Shown: piece after piece, positions 54,917-64,000 of the stretch
Layout of the letters: each line of letters starts with the position of its first letter
Numbering within the stretch: position 1 is the first letter of the stretch
Assembly: GCF_024448955.1 (NCBI RefSeq)
Contig: NZ_JAMOIH010000018.1
Location: 1-64,000, forward strand
Length of the DNA stretch: 64,000 bases
Origin: Stutzerimonas stutzeri
GTDB lineage: Bacteria > Pseudomonadota > Gammaproteobacteria > Pseudomonadales > Pseudomonadaceae
Direction: 5' to 3'
Position numbers and translations under genes: made by a program
The notes under the pieces: model-generated
The model's database searches: none
Told to the model about the DNA's origin: nothing
What the model saw: only the letters and a program-made list of their open reading frames with translations

Positions 54917-55504
54917 TCAATGCCGGCGCGGCTTGAGCAGCGCCGGCTTTTCTTCAGGGGCGTGGCAGATCAGATACAGCGCAGTAAGGATTTCGGGAAT
55001 CTGAGCGACCATCTCGTCGACCAGATCGCGGTCTTCGGCGATGTCGCTGAACTCGGGTTGCTCATCGAAAAGACCGGAGCCAACCATGATCGGCAGAAGC
55101 AGCTCGCTGACTTCTTCCTCGGATTCTTCGAACCATACCGACTCGCGCATGAACACGCCTTCCATGAAGCCGATGCACCAGCCGCGCAGGTCGGACTCGT
55201 CCGGCTCGTCGCCGAGATTGAGTTCGCAAGGCAGATCCATGTCTTCATCGCTGGCCAGTTGCCGGGCGATATGCGCCTTGAGCTGAACTAGCGTCGCTTC
55301 GATGGCGTCGCGCTCGGTGTCGTCGGCGTACTTTGGCGGCTCGGAGAACAGCGCGTCGATCCATTCCCGCTCGGGCACTTGCTCCGAGCAGATGCACAGG
55401 GCGGTCAGGTAGCCGTGCGCGGCGATGTAATCCAGTGCCTCTTCGTGCAGATCATCTGCATCCAGAAACACTTGCAGGCGGGCGAGTTGCTCGGCGAATG
55501 ACAT
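54917..55504 (-). CDS. YecA/YgfB family protein
   Basis: A 195-residue acidic cytosolic protein of the UPF0149 family: LARLQVFLDADDLHEEALDYIAAHGYLTALCICSE near the N-terminus, DLRGWCIGFMEGVFMRE in the middle and IPEILTALYLICH near the end. It lacks the C-terminal SEC-C zinc motif that some YecA proteins carry. It lies upstream of the DUF454 gene and diverges from recQ. The role is unknown. Confidence 0.88.
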   Translation of the reverse strand: MSFAEQLARLQVFLDADDLHEEALDYIAAHGYLTALCICSEQVPEREWIDALFSEPPKYADDTERDAIEATLVQLKAHIARQLASDEDMDLPCELNLGDEPDESDLRGWCIGFMEGVFMRESVWFEESEEEVSELLLPIMVGSGLFDEQPEFSDIAEDRDLVDEMVAQIPEILTALYLICHAPEEKPALLKPRRH

Positions 55505-55714
55505 CGATGACTACCTTGGAAAGAGAACAGCGGTGATTCTAGACGAGCCGTGGGCCTCCGGCTACCGCGCGCTGTTCGCTGCGGTGCTGCGTCAGCTTTG
55601 CCCATCGTCTTCGAGAGATATGAAAACCGTGTTGGAGTTCCGCTAACCATATTGCCGTCCGACTATCTATCGCGTCGTGGTGGTGTTCGGCCTGAAGGCT
55701 GCGTCCGTGTCGCG

Positions 55715-55720
55715 TATACT
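55715..55720 (+). promoter_or_regulatory. possible -10 box of recQ
   Basis: TATACT lies 26 bases before the recQ ATG, with CTGAAG at 55692-55697 as a weak -35 at 17 bases spacing. The -10 is good; the -35 is poor. Confidence 0.45.
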
Positions 55721-55745
55721 CGCGCGTCTTGTTTCGGAGACCGGC

Positions 55746-57869
<2,124 letters not shown>

Positions 57870-57986
57870 TCGCGTCTGGAGCCCGCCTGTAACCGCTATT
57901 GCCCTGCGGTCTCGGCAGGGGGGGCCTGTAATGCAGCGTTACGTTCTTGCACCGATGGTAGCCTTGCCAGCATTCCGATGCTGTGG

Positions 57987-58005
57987 TTAGCTCGCTAATA
58001 ATTAG
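57987..58005 (+). promoter_or_regulatory. overlapping palindromes before marR-like gene
   Basis: TTAGC-TC-GCTAA (57987-57998) and CTAATAATTAG (57995-58005) overlap, ending 20 bases before the ATG at 58026. MarR proteins commonly bind such A/T-rich palindromes in their own promoters, so this is a candidate autoregulatory operator. Confidence 0.5.
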
Positions 58006-58025
58006 TTTTTGCAGGAATGCGCTCC

Positions 58026-58460
58026 ATGTACCCTGACCAACACCGCTTCGCCATGCAGCTGGCGCAACTTTCGCGTGGCTGGCGCGCTGAGCTGGATCGG
58101 CGTTTAGCGGATCTTGGCCTGTCTCAGGCCCGATGGCTGGTTTTGTTGCATTTGGCCCGCTTTGATCATGACCCTACCCAGCGCGAGCTCGCGCAGAGCG
58201 TTGCGGTCGAAGGACCGACACTGGCCAGACTGCTGGACAGCCTGGAAGCGCAGGGGCTGGTGCACCGCAAACCAGCTCCGGATGATCGTCGGGCAAAGCT
58301 CATCACTCTTGGCGCTCCCGCACATCCCTTGATTCAGAAGATCGAGGCGATTTCTACTCAGGTGCGGGAGGAGCTCTTCAACGGCATCGATGAAGAGGAC
58401 CTGCGCAAATGCCAGCAGGTGCACGAGCGCATCCTCGCCAACTTGGTTACGGTCAAGCGT
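58026..58460 (+). CDS. MarR family transcriptional regulator (SlyA-like)
   Basis: A 144-residue DNA-binding dimer (MYPDQHRFAMQLAQLSRGW...). The winged helix-turn-helix is LSQARWLVLLHLARFD followed by TQRELAQSVAVEGPTLARLLDSLEAQGLVHRKPAPDDRR, where the last segment is the wing. ATG 58026 is preferred over 58017 because GCAGGA lies nine bases upstream. The stop codon follows at 58461-58463. The neighbours recQ, FimV-like and PlpD genes match the order of P. aeruginosa PA3344 to PA3339 as I recall it. Targets other than its own promoter are unknown. Confidence 0.88.
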
Positions 58461-58761
58461 TAACGACCTCTCGACACACTCCCTTCCCGCTAATCTCAGC
58501 GGACTGCCGGTACCGGTGCCATTCGCGTCGGTGGCCGCTGCGTTGGTTTAACACTCATTCCGGCCATTTTTTGGCACAAGGGCAGGGCACCGTTTGTCTT
58601 TTGGCGCTAGGCTAGTATTTACGAGTGATGGCACAATGCCTTAACACGTTAACTGACGAACTGCCTCAATCTTTCCCGTTTCCGTCGATAACCGCTTCAC
58701 AGTTCAACGATCGAACAGTAGGCCAGCGTCCCTTGTGCGCTGAGTCATTGCCGGAGATGTT

Positions 58762-60696
58762 ATGACGCTAGACCGTCGTGTCTTGTTATTCACTGCCTTA
58801 TTGATCTATTCCGGCATGGCATCAGCGCTTGGAATGGGCGACATCAGGCTTCATTCCGCACTGAACCAGCCGTTGAGCGCAGAGATCGACCTGCTCGACG
58901 TGGGCGAGTTGTCGGCTGAGGATATCCGTGTCGTGCTGGCCTCCAGCAGCGATTTCGCCCGCGTAGGGGTCGAGCGCCTGGCGTTCTTGCAGGACCTCAG
59001 CTTTACCCCAGTGATCGACGGCAACCGTAGCCGTATTCGTGTCGCATCCAGCCAACCCGTTCGTGAGCCTTACCTCAATTTTCTGGTAGAGATCACCCGC
59101 GCCAAAAGTCGGATGCTGCGTGAATACACGGTTCTGCTCGATCCGATGCCCAGTACGCCGGAGGCTGCCAGCAGCGTGGCGGTCGTCGTCCCGCAAGCCG
59201 TGGCTTCGCCGGTGCGTGCCGAACTGGCGCATTCCGTGCTCCCCGCTGAACTACCGGAAGCGTCGCAGGGCAAGCGCCACCGGGTGGCGAGCGGCGAGAG
59301 TCTCTGGATGATTGCGAGCAAGTACGCCGGCGGTGCGCAGGACGCCCAGTCGCAGTTCATGCGCGACGACCTGGCGCTGAATCCGGAGGCCTTTGCCGGC
59401 GGTGATCCTGCGCGTCTTGGCGCCGGTGCGTTCTTGTTGCTGCCAGATACGACCGAGACGGTTGCGGCTGCGCATATCGCGCCTGCCGAGGCGGAGCCGG
59501 CGCTGGAAGCCGTTGCTCAGAATCAGTCGACGTTCGAATCTCGAGTGGCCGATCCGGTGCTGCCCGACGATAACGACGCGGTTTTGCGCCAGCAGTTGCT
59601 CGACGAGCTGGCAGCCGGGCGCGCGGAAAACCTGCAGCTCAAGCAGATGCTGAACGATATGCGGCTTCAGCTCGAGGCAGTCAGCGCTCAACTGGCCGAG
59701 CAGGAGAGCGCCCAGGCTGCGGTCTTGTTGCAGACTGAGCGGGCGGAGCCGGTAGCGGACGTCGCGCCTCAGACCGTCGCTGAGCCCATTGCTACCGAAC
59801 AGGCCGTAGCCGAGCCTGTAGCGTCGTTCAGGTGGAAGGACTGGGCGCTGCCGGGTGGTGCGGTGCTGGCGTCGCTGTTGCTTGGCGGCCTCTGGTTCGC
59901 ACGTCGCAACAAGCTGCAGGCCGTGGTGCCGCAAGCTGCGGCCGTGGTGGTTGCTCCAGCGGCTGTGCCCCCTGAAGTGTCCGCAGTTGCGGCGGAGATG
60001 CCGCTTCAGCCGGCACACGCCTCCGTCAGCGAAACCGAAGTGCTCGAAGCGGCGAATATTTACCTCACCTATGGCCGCCGCGATGAGGCGCTCGATGTGC
60101 TGCTGCGCGGAATCGAACGAGCACCCGAACAGCTGGATCTTCGCCTGCGTCACCTGGGGCTTCTAGCGGAGCTCGGCGATGTCGAAGGGTATGGCTCTGC
60201 CGCCGCGAGCTACCTCCAGGCCGGCGGCAGCCAGGCTCAACTTCAGCAGCTACTGGCGCAGCATCCTGCTTTGTCCGCGGTTGCGCCGGTGCCGTCGTCA
60301 CCGCCTCTGGACGTCACTTTTGTGCTGAACGAGACATCGGTGGCGCCGTTGGATGATCTGGCGTCCGTACCTGCTGAGCAACATCAAGCGATCGAGGCGA
60401 ATCAGGTGCTCTCCATTGATTCGCAGTCCTGGCTGGATGACTTCGACGAGACTGTTGCGCTCAGCAAGCTTCCGTCGCTCGTCGATGACGCCGGCAACCT
60501 CGCCTCAACGCCGTCAGCTGAGGAGATGGATGCGCTGGTGGCGAATCCGGAGCATCTTGTTCGACTCAATCAAGCCGTTGCCTATATCAAGCAGGGCGAT
60601 ATAGAGAGTGCCTGCAGCATCCTCGAAAACCTGGCGACTGACGGCGACGAACACCAGCGGCGCCAGGTCAGCGAGTTGCTCGCGCAAATCGGCTGA
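58762..60696 (+). CDS. FimV-like LysM envelope protein
   Basis: A 644-residue protein with signal peptide (MTLDRRVLLFTALLIYSGMA, cut near SA-LGMG), an N-terminal FimV domain (IRLHSALNQPLSAEIDLLDV to EYTVLLDP), a LysM peptidoglycan-binding domain (RVASGESLWMIASKY, near 175), a coiled coil (about 275-315), one membrane helix (about 362-380) and a C-terminal TPR-like cytoplasmic part (VLEAANIYLTYGRRDEALDVLL) ending in the FimV C-terminal motif (NQAVAYIKQGDIESACSILE). It is much shorter than P. aeruginosa FimV and resembles its paralogue PA3340. A role in polar organisation is inferred. Confidence 0.85.
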   Translation: MTLDRRVLLFTALLIYSGMASALGMGDIRLHSALNQPLSAEIDLLDVGELSAEDIRVVLASSSDFARVGVERLAFLQDLSFTPVIDGNRSRIRVASSQPVREPYLNFLVEITRAKSRMLREYTVLLDPMPSTPEAASSVAVVVPQAVASPVRAELAHSVLPAELPEASQGKRHRVASGESLWMIASKYAGGAQDAQSQFMRDDLALNPEAFAGGDPARLGAGAFLLLPDTTETVAAAHIAPAEAEPALEAVAQNQSTFESRVADPVLPDDNDAVLRQQLLDELAAGRAENLQLKQMLNDMRLQLEAVSAQLAEQESAQAAVLLQTERAEPVADVAPQTVAEPIATEQAVAEPVASFRWKDWALPGGAVLASLLLGGLWFARRNKLQAVVPQAAAVVVAPAAVPPEVSAVAAEMPLQPAHASVSETEVLEAANIYLTYGRRDEALDVLLRGIERAPEQLDLRLRHLGLLAELGDVEGYGSAAASYLQAGGSQAQLQQLLAQHPALSAVAPVPSSPPLDVTFVLNETSVAPLDDLASVPAEQHQAIEANQVLSIDSQSWLDDFDETVALSKLPSLVDDAGNLASTPSAEEMDALVANPEHLVRLNQAVAYIKQGDIESACSILENLATDGDEHQRRQVSELLAQIG

Positions 60697-60718
60697 TCGA
60701 GTTCGGAGGACGCGGTGA

Positions 60719-62899
60719 TCAAAAGCTGCGTCCGAGATTCATATAAAGCGCGCGCTCGGACTCATCGTTCAGGCCGTAACTGAAGTTCAGCGGGCCGAGC
60801 GGGGTTTCGTAACCGATGAAGACGCTGCCGGCGTTGATATAGCCGCTGTCGAACTCGTTGTCGTTGTTCCATGCGCGGCCACGCTCCAGCGACGCGCCCA
60901 GATACAGCGGGAAATCCAGCGGCAGAAACGAGCGCGGCGTCATCCGTCGGAAATAGATCATGCGAGCCAGGCTGATGTTCTGACCGGACAGGGCATCCTG
61001 GCGGAAGCCCGACAGCTGTCGTGCGCCGCCGAGCAGGAAGCTCGAGGTGACGATCTCCGCGTCATCCAGCGTGCGTCCGTAGCGACCGCCAAAGACCAGG
61101 GTGTCGCGACCGAAGCTGACGGCCTTGTCGAGGTTGAATTCCCACTGCCGGTAGCGATCGTCCGAGCCGAGACTGCGGTCGTACTGGCGCAATGTCAGCC
61201 CGATATCTTCGCCCTCACGTGGGAAGTCGACGTTATCCACCGTGTCGAAGGAATATTGCAGCTGGTAGTAGCCTTCCTCGAAGGTGAAGTCCGGCAGCTG
61301 CTGGTCGCCAACGCGAACATCCGCTTCGCCCCAGGCCTGGCCGACACCAAAGCGGATTTCGCCGTTATTGGCAATTTGTCGCCCCAGGTTGAGACCATAG
61401 CCATAACGCTGCAGGCGGTATTCGGCGATGGGGTCGTTATCCATTATCGACTCGATGTTCTGCGTCTCGGCGAACAGGTTGGGCGCGACGAACCAGCGCG
61501 AACCGGCATCGAGCGGCTGATAGAACTCACTGAACAATTCCTGGCGATCCCCGAGCTGCAAACGTGTCAGCCATTCGGCGCCCAGCTCGTTGATGCCGTT
61601 CTTGCGGTAGCTGGCACCAATGTTGAACGCGCTGTCGCCGCGAAAGTCATCCGAGAGGTTGATGCCCAGGCGCAGGTAATCGGTGCCGGAACGCTTTTCA
61701 CGGGCGGTGATGACCAGCGTGTTGCCTGGATCGCCATGTACTACGCGGTATTCGACCTGCTCGAAGTAATCCAGTCCATACAGCGTGCCCATGTCCTTCT
61801 GCAAATCCTGAAGATCCAGCCGCTTGCCGATCTGCTGGCGGATATGCCGACGTATCACCGCGTCGCCGACTTTCGAGTCGTTCTCGATCCGCACCGCCGT
61901 GATCAGCGGCGTGCGCGGCTCGGCCGAGCGTGCGAGGCTCAGCGCGAGATTGCCGCCGCTTTCGCTGCGCATGCCAGCCAGGCGGCCATCCAGTGCGCTG
62001 GCGGCGCGGTAGCCCACATCGATCAACTGTCGCGCGCGACCGAAATCGGTGGACCCGAAGCCCGCCAGCATTGGTTGCACCAACAGGTCTTCCGAGCGCA
62101 GCGTTGCGAGCTGCGCTTCCGAGTTGCGCCGCGTCATCATGGTGATCGATTGGTTGAGCACGTCGACAACGGTGAGCAGCTCTTCGCGAGACTGCAGCGG
62201 TGAGCCGATATCCACCACGATCAGCCGATCCACGCCCATGTCGCGGGCGACATCCATCGGGATGTTGTCGACCATGCCGCCATCGACGAGCAACCGGCCT
62301 TCGATCTCGACCGGAGCGAACACCGCCGGGATCGACATGCTGGCGCGAATCGCCTGGGGCAGATGGCCGCTGCGGAATATGACTTTCTTATCGTTGGCGA
62401 TATCGGTTGCCACTGCCCGAAAGGGGATCGGCAAACGGTCGAAGTCGCGGGTGTCGCTGGTGTGTACCAGGAGACGCTCGAGCAGCAGGGCGAGGTTCTG
62501 GCCCTGGATGACGCCGAGCGGCAACCCGAGGCTGCCATCGTCGCGGAAACTCAGTTTGCGCTTGACCAGAAAATCGCGGTCGTCCTGCTTGCGCCGGAAG
62601 GGCACATCCTGACGCGGTGGATCGTCCGAAAGCACTTGTTGCCAGTCGAGACTGAGTGCCAGTTTCTCCAGCTCTTCAACACTGTAACCCGCCGCATAGA
62701 GCCCGCCGATGACCGCACCCATGCTGGTGCCGGCAATCGCGTCGATGCGCACGCCGTGCTCTTCTAAGGCTTTCAGAACGCCGATATGTGCCAACCCGCG
62801 TGCAGCGCCACCGGAAAGCACCAGGCCGGTTTTGGGTTGGGTATCGGCAAATCCACTTAGCGGTATCAAGAGGATCAGCAGAAGCAGGAGGCGGGACAT
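60719..62899 (-). CDS. plpD: patatin-like phospholipase with OM beta-barrel, PlpD type (type Vd autotransporter)
   Basis: A 726-residue protein with a signal peptide (MSRLLLLLILLIPLSGFA). The patatin domain (residues 24-310) has the oxyanion loop SGGAARG, nucleophile S59 in GTSMG and catalytic D206 in DGGMVDN, so the dyad is intact. A POTRA-like domain (about 330-410) precedes a 16-strand-type barrel that ends in a phenylalanine (NLGRSF). This matches PlpD of P. aeruginosa (PA3339), which exposes or secretes a class A1 phospholipase. ATG 62899 is chosen; upstream residues are not signal-like. It converges on the FimV-like gene. Confidence 0.93.
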   Translation of the reverse strand: MSRLLLLLILLIPLSGFADTQPKTGLVLSGGAARGLAHIGVLKALEEHGVRIDAIAGTSMGAVIGGLYAAGYSVEELEKLALSLDWQQVLSDDPPRQDVPFRRKQDDRDFLVKRKLSFRDDGSLGLPLGVIQGQNLALLLERLLVHTSDTRDFDRLPIPFRAVATDIANDKKVIFRSGHLPQAIRASMSIPAVFAPVEIEGRLLVDGGMVDNIPMDVARDMGVDRLIVVDIGSPLQSREELLTVVDVLNQSITMMTRRNSEAQLATLRSEDLLVQPMLAGFGSTDFGRARQLIDVGYRAASALDGRLAGMRSESGGNLALSLARSAEPRTPLITAVRIENDSKVGDAVIRRHIRQQIGKRLDLQDLQKDMGTLYGLDYFEQVEYRVVHGDPGNTLVITAREKRSGTDYLRLGINLSDDFRGDSAFNIGASYRKNGINELGAEWLTRLQLGDRQELFSEFYQPLDAGSRWFVAPNLFAETQNIESIMDNDPIAEYRLQRYGYGLNLGRQIANNGEIRFGVGQAWGEADVRVGDQQLPDFTFEEGYYQLQYSFDTVDNVDFPREGEDIGLTLRQYDRSLGSDDRYRQWEFNLDKAVSFGRDTLVFGGRYGRTLDDAEIVTSSFLLGGARQLSGFRQDALSGQNISLARMIYFRRMTPRSFLPLDFPLYLGASLERGRAWNNDNEFDSGYINAGSVFIGYETPLGPLNFSYGLNDESERALYMNLGRSF

Positions 62900-62972
62900 G
62901 GCAACACCGAAACGGGAGGTCTGCGAAAGGGCCGCTATTATAGGCGTCCTCATCTGCTACCGAGCGCTTCTC

Positions 62973-63257
62973 ATGTCCGCGACAAAGCCGGAAATCGTCA
63001 TTACCTATTGCACGCAATGCCAGTGGTTGCTGCGCGCGGCCTGGCTGGCACAGGAGCTCTTGTCCACCTTTGCCGACGATCTGGGCAAGGTTTCGCTGGT
63101 GCCAGCCACCGGAGGCACTTTTCACATCAGCTGCGACGGTGAACAGATCTGGGAGCGCAAGCTCGATGGCGGCTTCCCTGAAGCCAAGGTACTGAAGCAG
63201 CGGGTGCGCGACTGTATCGATCCGCAGCGGGATCTGGGGCATAACGACCGGGCATGA
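62973..63257 (+). CDS. SelT/SelW/SelH (Rdx) family protein
   Basis: A 94-residue thioredoxin-like protein with the CxxC motif CTQC near residue 13, in the context EIVITYCTQCQWLLRAAWLAQELL, and the second half GTFHISCDGEQIWERKLDGGFPEAKVLKQRVRD. This is the cysteine form of the Rdx family that includes mammalian SelW. It is small and cytosolic, with a redox role that is not established. ATG 62973 is chosen; the upstream residues are the plpD gene read in reverse. It is divergent from plpD. Confidence 0.92.
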   Translation: MSATKPEIVITYCTQCQWLLRAAWLAQELLSTFADDLGKVSLVPATGGTFHISCDGEQIWERKLDGGFPEAKVLKQRVRDCIDPQRDLGHNDRA

Positions 63258-63276
63258 GCGCCGCGGCGGCGCCACG

Positions 63277-64000
63277 TCAGAGCCGGCGAGGCGCTACGGA
63301 TATTTCCGCGGGTGGCGCGGCCGGCGCTTTCAGGCGGCTGGAAATGACCGTGGCGAGGACAATCAGTGTGCCGCCGGCCAGCATGCGCAGCGTCGGTTGC
63401 TCATTGAACAACCACCACGCGAACGCGATTCCGTAGACCGGCTCGAGGGCAAAAATCACAGCGGTGGTCCGTGCCTTCAGTACCTTGAGACTCGCCACGA
63501 ACAGGCTGTGCGCCAACCCCGTGCAGAATACGCCGAGCAGCGCCAGCCATAGCCAATCCAGCGCCGGGACGGTCGGCAGCGAAGTCCAGCTGAAGGGCAG
63601 CAGGCAGAGCAGGATGGTCCCGTTCTGCCAGAGCGCGGCCTGTACCGGATCGATGCCACGGGTGACGGCGCGGTTGAGCAGCGAGAGCAGCGCAAACATC
63701 AAGCCTGAAAGCACGCCGTAGAGCAGCCCGGCGGTGCTCTCGCTGGCGAGATCGAAATCCGGTGTGACCAGCAATAGCCCCAGGCAAACCAGGCCCACCA
63801 TGGCAAACTCAATCGGTCGTGTGCGCTCGCGAAACAGCACGCCCTCCAGCAATACGGTAAAGGCCGGAAAGCTGGCGAAGCCCAGCGTGGCGATGCCGAC
63901 GCCAGCGACCTTTACCGCCATGAAGAAGGTGAGCCAGTGCCCACCCAGCAGCAAGCCGCCCAGCAACAGACCGCCCGCTTGACGCAAGCTCGGTCGATTG
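63277..64000 (-). CDS. EamA (DMT superfamily) transporter, cut by window end
   Basis: The C-terminal 240 or so residues of a polytopic inner-membrane transporter. Reading continues without a stop to the end of the window (NRPSLRQAGGLL...), so the true start lies beyond. Features are HWLTFFMAVKVAGVGIATLGFASFP, LNRAVTRGIDPVQAALWQNG and FALEPVYGIAFAWWLFNEQP, the last being the classic EamA segment. The substrate is unknown. Confidence 0.9.
   Translation of the reverse strand, partial: NRPSLRQAGGLLLGGLLLGGHWLTFFMAVKVAGVGIATLGFASFPAFTVLLEGVLFRERTRPIEFAMVGLVCLGLLLVTPDFDLASESTAGLLYGVLSGLMFALLSLLNRAVTRGIDPVQAALWQNGTILLCLLPFSWTSLPTVPALDWLWLALLGVFCTGLAHSLFVASLKVLKARTTAVIFALEPVYGIAFAWWLFNEQPTLRMLAGGTLIVLATVISSRLKAPAAPPAEISVAPRRL

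Overview
The window looks like chromosomal DNA of a Pseudomonas-type gammaproteobacterium, most likely of the P. stutzeri (Stutzerimonas) group. Supporting signs are the GC-rich coding style, gene families typical of Pseudomonas (RssB/RssC, PilZ, DUF4404, a PlpD-type patatin, a FimV-like protein), and several blocks whose gene order matches, from memory, P. aeruginosa PA2817-PA2795, PA3020-PA3017 and PA3344-PA3338. No rRNA, tRNA, CRISPR array, phage or complete insertion sequence was seen.

Layout. 57-1843: a sodium:solute symporter overlapping a 43-residue partner. 2567-14275: mostly core genes, comprising a PA2817-like protein, FadE acyl-CoA dehydrogenase, an ABC-2 exporter, QueF, DUF4404, MlaA, a PilZ protein, the RssB-RssC stress-signalling pair, transaldolase and DusA. 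14563-15606: an orphan curlin-repeat (functional-amyloid-like) protein. 15792-20125: an iron-siderophore uptake operon (TonB-dependent receptor, DUF3649, PepSY membrane protein, DUF3325) with a candidate Fur box. 20321-32957: an exopolysaccharide cluster read leftward. It holds a WcaJ-type initiating transferase, an LMW tyrosine phosphatase, a BY-kinase co-polymerase, a GH5 glycosidase, a Wzy-like membrane protein, a GT2, a GT26, Gmd, Rmd and a Wza exporter. A possible sigma-54 promoter with an IHF-type site lies in front of it.

33330-47409: YegS-like lipid kinase, CheV, MOSC protein, Slt lytic transglycosylase, Uup, a cysteine-rich DUF6901-type protein, UspA, two membrane proteins, a class II glutamine amidotransferase, a MoxR/GFA/VWA cluster and a DUF748 protein. 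47451-47719: a MITE-like dispersed repeat. 47819-57869: CysK, two EamA transporters that converge, AceK, an overlooked 41-residue small protein, GST, DTW-domain tRNA modifier, DUF454, YecA-like protein and RecQ. 58026-64000: MarR regulator with palindromic operators, FimV-like LysM protein, PlpD patatin autotransporter, SelT/W/H-type protein and an EamA transporter cut by the window end.

The genes that work together most clearly are the exopolysaccharide cluster, the siderophore operon, the RssB/RssC pair, the MoxR/VWA pair and the two-gene ABC exporter. The parts that best repay a second look are the orphan curlin protein, the exopolysaccharide cluster (GH5 enzyme, no visible flippase, possible RpoN/IHF control), the perfect inverted repeat abutting the queF start codon, and the small gene at 52968-53093.
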